Shown here: positions 35,866 to 43,170 of the stretch, in pieces
How the letters are laid out: every line of letters begins with the position of its first letter
How positions within the stretch are numbered: the stretch's first letter is position 1
Assembly (NCBI RefSeq): GCF_012927125.1
Contig: NZ_JABBFZ010000010.1
Span: forward strand, 1-64,000
DNA from: Paraburkholderia antibiotica
Lineage (GTDB): Bacteria > Pseudomonadota > Gammaproteobacteria > Burkholderiales > Burkholderiaceae
DNA: 64,000 nt
Direction of reading: 5' to 3'
Program-made: the position numbers and the translations under genes
The notes under the pieces: model-generated
What the model was told of the DNA's origin: nothing
The model's database searches: none
Seen by the model: only the letters and a program-made list of their open reading frames with translations

Positions 35866-36816
35866 ATGGCGATGAAGAGGCCGCACAAATGGTCGACGTT
35901 GCTTGGCGTGGCCGGCGCGGCGATCGTGGGTTTGTCGATCGGCGTAGTGTGTTTCCGGCACGCGGCGCCGGTAACGGCAAGCGCGACTATCGTCGCTCCG
36001 GATAGCGCAGGCAACGCGGCGAGTTCCGCGCCGGGTCACACGCTTGCCGCCGACGCCGATACGTCGCTGCACATCTGGCCGGGCAATGCGGGTCTCGCCA
36101 ATGGGCTCGCGATGACGGATAGTCATCACCTGATCGTCAACGACGGCTTGCGCGATCTGATCGAATTCTTTCTGCTCGAACAATCGGACGACGATCGCAC
36201 GGATCAACTGAAGCTATATCTACGGACGCGTCTTCGTCCTCCCGCCTCCGAAGAGGCCGTACAGATTGTCGAGCATTACGCGGCCTATATGAAAGCACAC
36301 GACGATCTACTTGCCGCACAGAACCTGGATGCCCGCAACCTGAATGCCGCGAACGTCGACATCAATCGCATTGTTACATGGCGCCAGCAGCGCGATCAGT
36401 TGCGGCAACGGCTGTTAGGCGAGCAGGTCGTGCAGGCGTGGTATCAGAACGACGATTCGCAATTGACGCAGGCGATCGGCGAATGGCGGCAACGCGCAGC
36501 CGATGAGCAGGGTGCCACCGCGTCCGATCAACAGACGCGCTATCCGGTGCCGCACTGGCAGAACCCTAACGATGAAGCGCGGCACATCCAGTACCAACTC
36601 AGCATTCTCCAGAAAGCGGCGACGAGTTTCAGCGAATTGAGGCGCGAAGGACAGCATTGGGCCGAGCGTTATGCAAGCTACCAGCACGACGCTCAGACGC
36701 TGATTCGCGATGCGAATCTCAACGCGGCTCAACGCAACACGCAGCTTCAGACGTTGCGAGTGAAGCTGTTTCCAACGGAGGCCGAACGGGAGCGCGCGCG
36801 GGAAAGGGGACCGTGA
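35866..36816 (+). CDS. Lipase chaperone (Lif)-like protein, orphan
   Basis: About 316 residues. A basic start and one membrane anchor (KWSTLLGVAGAAIVGLSIGVVCF) are followed by a periplasmic, helix-rich domain with many Gln and Arg. The architecture and the tail pattern (HWAERYASYQHDAQTLI, then NLNAAQRNTQLQTLRVKLFPTEAERERA) match the steryl/lipase foldases of Pseudomonas and Burkholderia. The usual RxxFDYxLS motif near the start of the domain is altered to GLRDLIEFFLLEQSDDD. No lipase gene is adjacent; the upstream neighbour is the polygalacturonase. ATGs at 35845, 35866 and 35872 are all possible starts. Confidence 0.72.
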   Translation: MAMKRPHKWSTLLGVAGAAIVGLSIGVVCFRHAAPVTASATIVAPDSAGNAASSAPGHTLAADADTSLHIWPGNAGLANGLAMTDSHHLIVNDGLRDLIEFFLLEQSDDDRTDQLKLYLRTRLRPPASEEAVQIVEHYAAYMKAHDDLLAAQNLDARNLNAANVDINRIVTWRQQRDQLRQRLLGEQVVQAWYQNDDSQLTQAIGEWRQRAADEQGATASDQQTRYPVPHWQNPNDEARHIQYQLSILQKAATSFSELRREGQHWAERYASYQHDAQTLIRDANLNAAQRNTQLQTLRVKLFPTEAERERARERGP

Positions 36817-36955
36817 GCGCTTCGACTGAGAAGGGTTGAGCGGCGTTGAGCGGCGCGGAAATGAAATCAGGCGAAATAGCGCGCGTCGAATCGAATCACG
36901 AGCCATTCCGCCTGTTCTGATCAGACGCACCGGATTCCAGTGCGTATCGAAGCGG

Positions 36956-37936
36956 TTATTTGAATCCCGTCACCGCATGCGGCACATACAACTCTTCCAG
37001 TCGCCGAATTTCTTCGTCGCTGAGCTTTAACGACAAAGCCGCAACCGCATCGTCGAGATGATGCAGCTTGGTCGCGCCGACGATCGGCGCGGTAATCGGC
37101 TTCTTCTGCAACACCCAGGCAAGCGCAACCTGCGCGCGCGGCACACCGCGTTCTTTCGCGATCTCGCTGACGCGCTCGACGATCTGCCGATCCGCATCCT
37201 GCGTATGCGCGTACAGCGTGCGGCCGAATTCATCGGTTTCCGAACGCGCGCTTTCGGTGTCCCAGTCGCGCGTCAGGCGTCCGCGTGCAAGTGGGCTCCA
37301 CGGAATCACGCCGATACCTTCGCTTTCGCACAGCGGCAGCATTTCGCGTTCTTCCTCTCGATACAACAGGTTCACGTAGTTCTGCATCGTCACGAAGCGC
37401 GTCCAGCCGTTGCGTTCGGCGACATGCAGCGCTTTCGCAAACTGCCATGCGTACATCGACGATGCGCCGATATAGCGCGCCTTGCCGGCTTTTACGACAT
37501 CGTGCAGCGCTTCCATCGTTTCTTCGATCGGCGTGCCGTAATCCCAGCGATGGATCTGGTACAGGTCCACGTAGTCGGTGCCGAGACGGCGCAAGCTGTG
37601 GTCGATTTCGGCCATGATCGCCTTGCGCGACAAACCGGCACCGTTCGGGCCCGGATGCATGCGGCTATTGACCTTGGTGGCCAGCACGATTTCGTCGCGC
37701 TTCGCAAAGTCCTTCAGCGCGCGACCGACGATTTCCTCGCTGGTGCCGTCGGAATAGACGTTGGCGGTATCGAAGAAATTGATGCCGTGATCGAGCGCCT
37801 GCTTGATGAATGGGCGCGCGGCTTCGTCGTCGAGCGACCAGGGGTGGGTGCCGCGAGAGGGCACGCCGTAGCTCATGCAGCCGAGACAAAGACGCGATAC
37901 ATCGAGACCGGTGCGGCCGAGTTTCACATAATCCAT
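36956..37936 (-). CDS. Aldo/keto reductase family oxidoreductase
   Basis: 326 residues, the YajO/auxin-induced-like AKR group. The NADPH and catalytic pattern is present: FFDTANVYSDGTSEEIVGRAL (Asp, Tyr), EIVLATKV (Lys) and YQIHRWDYGTPIEETMEALHDVV (His). IGVIPWSPLARGRL follows near the coenzyme pocket. It is an NADPH-dependent reductase of aldehydes or ketones; the substrate is unknown. It stands alone, facing the lipase-chaperone gene. Confidence 0.9.
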   Translation of the reverse strand: MDYVKLGRTGLDVSRLCLGCMSYGVPSRGTHPWSLDDEAARPFIKQALDHGINFFDTANVYSDGTSEEIVGRALKDFAKRDEIVLATKVNSRMHPGPNGAGLSRKAIMAEIDHSLRRLGTDYVDLYQIHRWDYGTPIEETMEALHDVVKAGKARYIGASSMYAWQFAKALHVAERNGWTRFVTMQNYVNLLYREEEREMLPLCESEGIGVIPWSPLARGRLTRDWDTESARSETDEFGRTLYAHTQDADRQIVERVSEIAKERGVPRAQVALAWVLQKKPITAPIVGATKLHHLDDAVAALSLKLSDEEIRRLEELYVPHAVTGFK

Positions 37937-38050
37937 CGTGGTGCTCCAGTGGTGAAGTACACAAACACGCTGCGCGAATAGAGCTTTGGATTATAGGGAA
38001 ACACCGGTAAGCGCGTCGGCGAACGCGCCATTGGCTTTCAATAACACTAC

Positions 38051-38073
38051 GCCCGCGGAATGGAGCCGCGGGC
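38051..38073 (-). terminator. Hairpin after the small outer-membrane barrel gene
   Basis: Perfect GC-rich stem GCCCGCGG / CCGCGGGC with a 7-base loop, 36 bases beyond the minus-strand stop at 38109. Only a weak T-rich tail (GTAGTGTTATTG) follows on the minus strand. Confidence 0.55.
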
Positions 38074-38108
38074 GCATGACGGCGAAGGCCGTGACAGAAG
38101 GAGAGCGA

Positions 38109-38627
38109 TCAGCGGAAGTAGTAATGGACGCCGACTGTGAAGCTGTTGTTGTTCCAGCGAGTGTCTTTCGCGTTCGCGTGGTCACCAGTCCATTCGGCCG
38201 TCACGCCCAAATTTTTTGTCGCGGCATATTCCACGCCGAGTCCCCAGTGCGGACGCGTAGAGGGCCAGTCAGCAGTGAAACCCACACGTGCGTAGGGCAT
38301 GATTTTGCCGAACGGCACGCCGAGCTTTGCATCGAGACCGCCATCCTTGTACGTCGCAGAGCCATCATGCAGGTCGACGAAAGCTTCGGCGCCGAGCATA
38401 ACGGATCCGATATCAACGCCATAGCCTGCGGTGAATCCTGGGAAGATCGTGGTGTGCGAAGGCTTATTGATCGCTCCCGATGCACTGGATACGTTTGCAC
38501 CAAATTTGAAGCCCACGTAGGGGCCCGAGAACAAGCTTCCTGTGGTTGTCGGCGCGAGCGTGTTGGCATACACAGGGCTCATCGACGCAGTCAGACTTAA
38601 GACAAGTACGGGGAATAATTTTTTCAT
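38109..38627 (-). CDS. Small outer-membrane beta-barrel protein
   Basis: 172 residues. A signal peptide (MKKLFPVLVLSLTASMSPVYA) is followed by alternating strands typical of 8-strand barrels (SGPYVGFKFGANVSS, GFTAGYGVDIGSVMLGAEAF, AKLGVPFGKIMPYARVGF, GLGVEYAATKNLGVTAEWTG), ending VGVHYYFR with the terminal aromatic needed for BAM insertion. It resembles OmpA-N/porin-family OMP_b-brl proteins. It is lower in GC than its neighbours. Role unknown. Confidence 0.82.
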   Translation of the reverse strand: MKKLFPVLVLSLTASMSPVYANTLAPTTTGSLFSGPYVGFKFGANVSSASGAINKPSHTTIFPGFTAGYGVDIGSVMLGAEAFVDLHDGSATYKDGGLDAKLGVPFGKIMPYARVGFTADWPSTRPHWGLGVEYAATKNLGVTAEWTGDHANAKDTRWNNNSFTVGVHYYFR

Positions 38628-39223
38628 GCGACTTCTCGTTACTCACGGTAAAAAAGAACAGCAGGAGATTAACGATTCAGTACGCATATGGGCTGACATC
38701 GAGCCGCAATTCAGACGAGTTCGATGCGTCGCGACCTGTCACAAGTTTGCTATTGCTGGCTTCGCTAGGCAGACCGACGTTCTTTCGATTCAGTTCACGG
38801 ATCAGGGGCCAGTCGCGCCTGCCGAATCGGCGATGCTCGCGAGCATGCACGCTGATATCAATGCGGTGTTCGGCGGTGGTGTCAACCTTGGGGCTGACGA
38901 CCGCGCAAGGTCAGCTTGCGCAGTCGCTCACCGTCATCATTGGCGACTGGAACAGCGATGTGCTCGAAGTCGAAAACCAGTTTGACCCGGACATGGCGAC
39001 CGGGCGCATGACGGCGAACGCCGCCATCGAGAGACGCTTAATGCTGCACAGGACGATACGGTGTCCACACGGGCGTGTCGGTATCCCAGTTGTCGAGTTC
39101 AGATGGGCTCATGATGTGCTCCTTGATAAAGAACTGCGTGGCCTGATTTGCAATCGGGATTTCTTATGGAAACCTGATCATTCAGGCAAGCACGCCGGTT
39201 GATGGTTTCGCATGATCGATTCG
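38628..39223. other. Low-GC region with no intact gene; possible decayed coding sequence
   Basis: About 600 bases of clearly lower GC than the surroundings. Both strands show medium-length open frames but none looks like a family. On the minus strand, fragments such as GRHVRVKLVFDFEHIAVPVANDDGERLRK and, in a shifted frame, RRDWPLIRELNRKN look somewhat protein-like, consistent with a broken gene. A 24-codon ORF with a strong ribosome binding site starts at 39112 on the minus strand (listed separately). Confidence 0.4.
39038..39112 (-). CDS. Possible 24-residue small protein or start of a broken gene
   Basis: ATG at 39112 preceded by AAGGAG with six-base spacing, encoding MSPSELDNWDTDTPVW then TPYRPVQH and a TAA. 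The same frame stays open after the stop for another 50 codons, so it could be the true start of a gene interrupted by a nonsense mutation, or a genuine Trp-containing small protein. Not recognised. Confidence 0.35.
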   Translation of the reverse strand: MSPSELDNWDTDTPVWTPYRPVQH

Positions 39224-39529
39224 TTACTGGCCTTTTGCGACGCGCGTCACTTCACCGTTCGTGCCTTCCTGCAACGCGATTCGCTCGGCTTGCGTCTGAC
39301 CGATCAGACCTTTGTCCGGATACGAGGTGCGATTGAGCGCGGGCAGCGAACCGTCGCGATACGCGGCGACGAGTTCCGCCTTGACTTCGGCGCGCGTCTT
39401 CGTGCTTGCACTTGCCGCCGGTTGCGTGTTGTAGGTGCCGGCGCGGCCAATGCCGCCGCCGCCTTCCGCAAATGCCGGTGCGCTAACGAGCAGCGAAAGA
39501 GCGAGGCCTGCCAACAGATTGCGTTTCAT
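39224..39529 (-). CDS. DUF4148 small periplasmic protein
   Basis: 101 residues. A signal peptide (MKRNLLAGLALSLLVSAPAFA) is followed by a Gly/Ala linker and the DUF4148 core TRAEVKAELVAAYRDGSLPALNRTSYPDKG. Typical of Burkholderiales, where such proteins occur in many copies with unknown function. ACAGGAGTGAATC precedes the ATG. Confidence 0.85.
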   Translation of the reverse strand: MKRNLLAGLALSLLVSAPAFAEGGGGIGRAGTYNTQPAASASTKTRAEVKAELVAAYRDGSLPALNRTSYPDKGLIGQTQAERIALQEGTNGEVTRVAKGQ

Positions 39530-39711
39530 GATTCACTCCTGTCGATTCATTGGCAGCACGGGTGGTGCTGCGACAGGGTGAAATGTAGAGGCGGGCGTCG
39601 TGCGGATAAATGCCGCTTTTGCGAAATGAATTGTCGCGATTCCAGAACAATCGCGGGAAGGGCTTACCGAAGGGGCTTACGAAGGGACTTACTACGTGAG
39701 GCTCTCGAATC

Positions 39712-39739
39712 CCAGCCGCGGCATTGGCGCCGCGGCTGG
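39712..39739 (-). terminator. Strong hairpin after the bpeT-like gene
   Basis: Perfect 10-bp stem CCAGCCGCGG / CCGCGGCTGG with an 8-base loop, about 60 bases beyond the LysR stop at 39799. There is no T-run on the minus strand. Confidence 0.5.
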
Positions 39740-39798
39740 AATTGAGTGTTTCAGTTTGCGTACCGGCATTCTCTCGCAGCGGCGCCGATGCACTTCAC

Positions 39799-40803
39799 TC
39801 AGGCGACCCACTCGGACATCACCGGCGTGTCGAGCTTCGGCGCGGACTCGCGCTCCTCGAACGTGCGCTTCGTGCAGGTTGCGTCGAGACTGCAGCGGCC
39901 GCTCAGCAATGGGCAACGGTCGAACAGTTCGGCGATCCAGTCTACGAAAACCCGGACTTTCGGCGACAGGTGACGGCTGTGCGGATAGACGACCGAAATC
40001 GGCATCGGCAGCGGCTTCAACTCGGGCAGAACTTCGACGAGTTGGCCCGAGCGCAGATGCGGCAGCACCATGAAGAGCGCCGGCTGAATCAGGCCGAAGC
40101 CTTCGAGTCCGCAGGTCACGTAGGCATCGGCGTCGTTGACCGACACGATGCTCTTCATCTTCACTTCGATTTCTTTGCCGTCGACCATGAACGCCCAGTC
40201 GATCGTGCGTCCCGTGCGGCTCGAGAAGTAATTGACCGCTTTGTGATTGTCGAGATCGTCGAGCGACGCGGGCATGCCCGCGTGCTTGATGTACTCCGGC
40301 GCCGCGCAGGTCACGCCTTCGAACAGCCCGATGCGGCGCGCGACCAGCGACGAATCCTGCAACGCACCGACCCGCACCACGCAATCGACACCTTCCTGCA
40401 GCAGATCCACGGGACGATCGCTCAGCCCAAGTTGCAGATCGATGTCCGGATAGCGCGTGTGGAATTCGCACAGCGACGGAATCACGATCAGACGGCCGAG
40501 TGAGCCCGGCATGTCGATGCGCAGCTTGCCGTGCGGCTTCTTGTTGCCGCTCTGAAAACTTGCCTCGGTCTCTTCGACGTCCGCGAGGATGCGCACGCAG
40601 CGTTCGTAATACGCGGCGCCATCGGGCGTCAGCGACAGACGCCGGGTGGTCCGGTGCATCAGCCGCGTGCCGAGAAACGCTTCGAGGTTCTGAATAATCG
40701 TCGTGACGGACGCGCGCGGCAGGTCGAGCGTTTCCGCCGCGCGGGTAAAGCTGTTGGTGTCGACGACACGGGTGAACACTTGCATGGCCTGAAGCCGGTC
40801 CAT
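39799..40803 (-). CDS. bpeT: LysR-type regulator of the efflux operon (BpeT/CeoR-like)
   Basis: 334 residues with an N-terminal LysR winged helix (MDRLQAMQVFTRVVDTNSFTRAAETLDLPRASVTTIIQNLEAFLGTRLMHRTTRR) and the inducer-binding domain to about residue 300. It is divergent from an LlpE-type hydrolase gene and a three-gene RND system. This is the arrangement of ceoR/bpeT in Burkholderia, where such regulators activate the pump in response to small aromatics such as salicylate. CTGGAGG precedes the ATG. The identity rests on this synteny plus family resemblance. Confidence 0.85.
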   Translation of the reverse strand: MDRLQAMQVFTRVVDTNSFTRAAETLDLPRASVTTIIQNLEAFLGTRLMHRTTRRLSLTPDGAAYYERCVRILADVEETEASFQSGNKKPHGKLRIDMPGSLGRLIVIPSLCEFHTRYPDIDLQLGLSDRPVDLLQEGVDCVVRVGALQDSSLVARRIGLFEGVTCAAPEYIKHAGMPASLDDLDNHKAVNYFSSRTGRTIDWAFMVDGKEIEVKMKSIVSVNDADAYVTCGLEGFGLIQPALFMVLPHLRSGQLVEVLPELKPLPMPISVVYPHSRHLSPKVRVFVDWIAELFDRCPLLSGRCSLDATCTKRTFEERESAPKLDTPVMSEWVA

Positions 40804-41026
40804 TGCAAACCTCCAGAAGGGGCGGGTGCGTCAGCGGGAATGGAGTCCGCGGGAACAATCGCGAGCGCAATCGAAAAACGCGGTTGCAAGCCAGGCTGCA
40901 AGCACGATCGCGGCGGATTGTTCAGAGGCACCGAATTGTGTTGCCGGATTATAGGCATTTATTTGCGACTCTGCCGAACCCACAATTCGCACCATTGAAG
41001 TTCTATGCGCATTTGCGCGGCTCGAC
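40804..41026. promoter_or_regulatory. Divergent promoter region of bpeT-like and llpE genes
   Basis: 223 bases between divergent starts, AT-richer around 40935-40990. It is expected to carry the LysR-type operator and both promoters. No clean T-N11-A dyad was confirmed. llpE has no clear ribosome binding site. Confidence 0.45.
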
Positions 41027-41881
41027 ATGGATGCATTCAAATCGCCGTACCCGTTCGTTCCCGCCGGCACCGAAGCCGCGGACGCCGATGGCACGGCACT
41101 CGAAGTGACCGACGTGCGGATCGATGGGCACGCACAGGAAATTACCTTACGGGTGTACCGGCTCGTGAAGAAAACCGCACTGCCGGTATTGCTTTATTTC
41201 CACGGCGGCGGCTTTACGAAGGGCTCGATAGACCAGGCCGACTTCGCCGCGCGTTATTTCGCGGAACACTTACCGGCGCTGGTGGTGTCGGTCGGGTATT
41301 CGCTCGCGCCGCGCTTTCCGTTTCCGGCCGCGCCGGAAGACGCGCATCGCGCGGCGCTGTGGGTACAGACGCGCGCTCGTGCATTTGGCGGCAATAGCAG
41401 AAAAATCGGCGTCGCCGGACATGACGCGGGCGGCCAGTTGGCCAACTGTCTGGCGTTTATCGCCCGCGATCGCGGCGACGTGCAGATTGTCGCGCAGGCG
41501 CTGTTCGGGCCGATGCTCGATCCGAGCCTCACGCGGCTCGGCGACGAACAGCGGCTCGGCTCCGACATCACCGCGCGCGAATGCGCGGCGTGCTATCGCG
41601 CGTATCTGCCACAAGCGTCGCAGCGTCTGCATCCGTACGCGGCGCCGCTCGAATCGTGCCGGCTCGCGGGCCTGCCGGCCACGCTGATCGCGACCGCGCA
41701 GAACGACGTGCTGCACGTGGAAGCGGAGAAATACGCGAGCAACCTGATCGACGCGGGCGTGCAGACCCAGGTGGTGCGCTTTCCGAGCGTGTCGCACGCG
41801 GCGCTCGCCGACCATCCACCGGCGCTGCAGGAGGCGGTGCGTTTTTTCCAGTGGCGCTTCGACGCGCGCGCTCATCGATAA
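41027..41881 (+). CDS. llpE: LlpE-like alpha/beta hydrolase with Asp at the nucleophile position
   Basis: 284 residues of the HSL-type esterase fold. The oxyanion motif YFHGGGF is at residues 58-63, but the nucleophile elbow reads GHDAGG (131-136) where GDSAGG is usual, so Asp133 stands in the Ser place. An acid-loop Asp (TAQNDVLH) and a late His (VSHAAL) are present. In Burkholderia the lipase-like llpE is the first gene of the CeoAB-OpcM/BpeEF-OprC operon and is not essential for efflux. The following gene starts 34 bases downstream on the same strand. Its own activity is doubtful or non-esterase given the Asp. Confidence 0.8.
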   Translation: MDAFKSPYPFVPAGTEAADADGTALEVTDVRIDGHAQEITLRVYRLVKKTALPVLLYFHGGGFTKGSIDQADFAARYFAEHLPALVVSVGYSLAPRFPFPAAPEDAHRAALWVQTRARAFGGNSRKIGVAGHDAGGQLANCLAFIARDRGDVQIVAQALFGPMLDPSLTRLGDEQRLGSDITARECAACYRAYLPQASQRLHPYAAPLESCRLAGLPATLIATAQNDVLHVEAEKYASNLIDAGVQTQVVRFPSVSHAALADHPPALQEAVRFFQWRFDARAHR

Positions 41882-41915
41882 ACAGAAATTCAATCAACGA
41901 TACCGGGAGCTACAC

Positions 41916-43136
41916 ATGACTATCCTTCCTCTTTCCCGCCGCCGCGTGACGATCGCCGCGCTGGCCGTCCTCGTACTCGCCGGACTCGGCACGTTCGGCG
42001 CGATTCGCGTGGATGCGAGTTCGCCGGCCGCGCCGACCATCGTGCCGGAGGTCGACGTCGCGACCGTGATCCAGAAGACCATCACCGACTGGCAGAGCTA
42101 TTCGGGCCGTCTCGAAGCGGTCGAAAAAGTGGATGTGCGTTCGCAGGTGCCGGGCACGATCGTGTCGGTGAACTTCAAGGACGGCGCGCTCGTGAAGAAG
42201 GGCGACACGCTGTTCGTGATCGATCCGCGTCCGTATGCGGCCGAGGTCGATCGCGCCGAAGCGCAGCTCGCGGCCGCGCAGGCGCGCACCGGTTACACGC
42301 AAAGCGACTGGGAACGCGCGCAACGGCTGATCGTCGACAACGCGATCGCCAAACGCGACTACGACGAGAAGCAGAACGCCGCGCGCGAGGCCAGCGCGAA
42401 CCTGAAGGCCGCGCAAGCCGCGCTCGAAACCGCGAAGATCAATCTCGGCTACACGAAGATCGTCGCGCCGGTGGCGGGCCGCGTGTCGCGCGCGGAAATC
42501 ACGGTGGGCAACGTAGTGTCGGCGGGCGCGAGCGCGGTGCCGTTGACCACGCTGGTGTCGGTGTCGCCGATCTACGCGTCGTTCGATGCCGACGAACAGA
42601 CCTACCTGCAATACCTGAGCCGCGCGAAGGACGGCGGCAAGGTGCCGGTGCAACTCGGTCTCGCCGATGAAAGCGGCTACTCGCGCAGCGGCACGATCGA
42701 GTCGGTCGACAACCGTCTCGATACCTCGTCGGGCACGATCCGCGTGCGCGCGAAGTTCGACAACGACGACGGCGCGCTGATTCCAGGCCTCTATGCACGC
42801 GTCAAGGTAGGCGGCAGCGCGCCGCATCCGGCGCTGCTGATCGACGATGCCGCGGTCGGCACCGACCAGGACAAGAAGTTCGTGCTGGTGGTCGATCAGG
42901 GCAATCACGTCGTCTATCGCGAGATCACGACCGGTTCGATGCAAGGCAATCTGCGTGTCGTCAAGGAAGGCCTGAAGCCGGGCGACCGCATCGTCGTCAA
43001 TGGCGTTCAGCGTGTGCGTCCTGGCGATGCGGTGCGCGCGCACATGGTGCCGATGACAACCGACCAGGACCCGAACAGCGCGCCGCTCGCGCAGTCGCGC
43101 GCGAAAGCCGCGGCGAATGCGAACAGCAACTCGTGA
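41916..43136 (+). CDS. bpeE: RND efflux periplasmic adaptor (BpeE/CeoA, MexE-like)
   Basis: 406 residues. A membrane-anchor/signal segment (RRVTIAALAVLVLAGLGTFGAI) leads to the barrel-sandwich half VRSQVPGTIVSVNFKDGALVKKGDTLFVIDPRPY. An alpha-hairpin (AEAQLAAAQARTGYTQSDWERAQRL) and the second lipoyl half INLGYTKIVAPVAGRVSRAEITVGNVV follow. The product connects the inner-membrane pump to the outer-membrane channel. The following permease gene starts 34 bases later. Confidence 0.93.
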   Translation: MTILPLSRRRVTIAALAVLVLAGLGTFGAIRVDASSPAAPTIVPEVDVATVIQKTITDWQSYSGRLEAVEKVDVRSQVPGTIVSVNFKDGALVKKGDTLFVIDPRPYAAEVDRAEAQLAAAQARTGYTQSDWERAQRLIVDNAIAKRDYDEKQNAAREASANLKAAQAALETAKINLGYTKIVAPVAGRVSRAEITVGNVVSAGASAVPLTTLVSVSPIYASFDADEQTYLQYLSRAKDGGKVPVQLGLADESGYSRSGTIESVDNRLDTSSGTIRVRAKFDNDDGALIPGLYARVKVGGSAPHPALLIDDAAVGTDQDKKFVLVVDQGNHVVYREITTGSMQGNLRVVKEGLKPGDRIVVNGVQRVRPGDAVRAHMVPMTTDQDPNSAPLAQSRAKAAANANSNS

Positions 43137-43170
43137 GCCGTAGCGCCTGCTCCAACCTCAAGAGCTTCCC

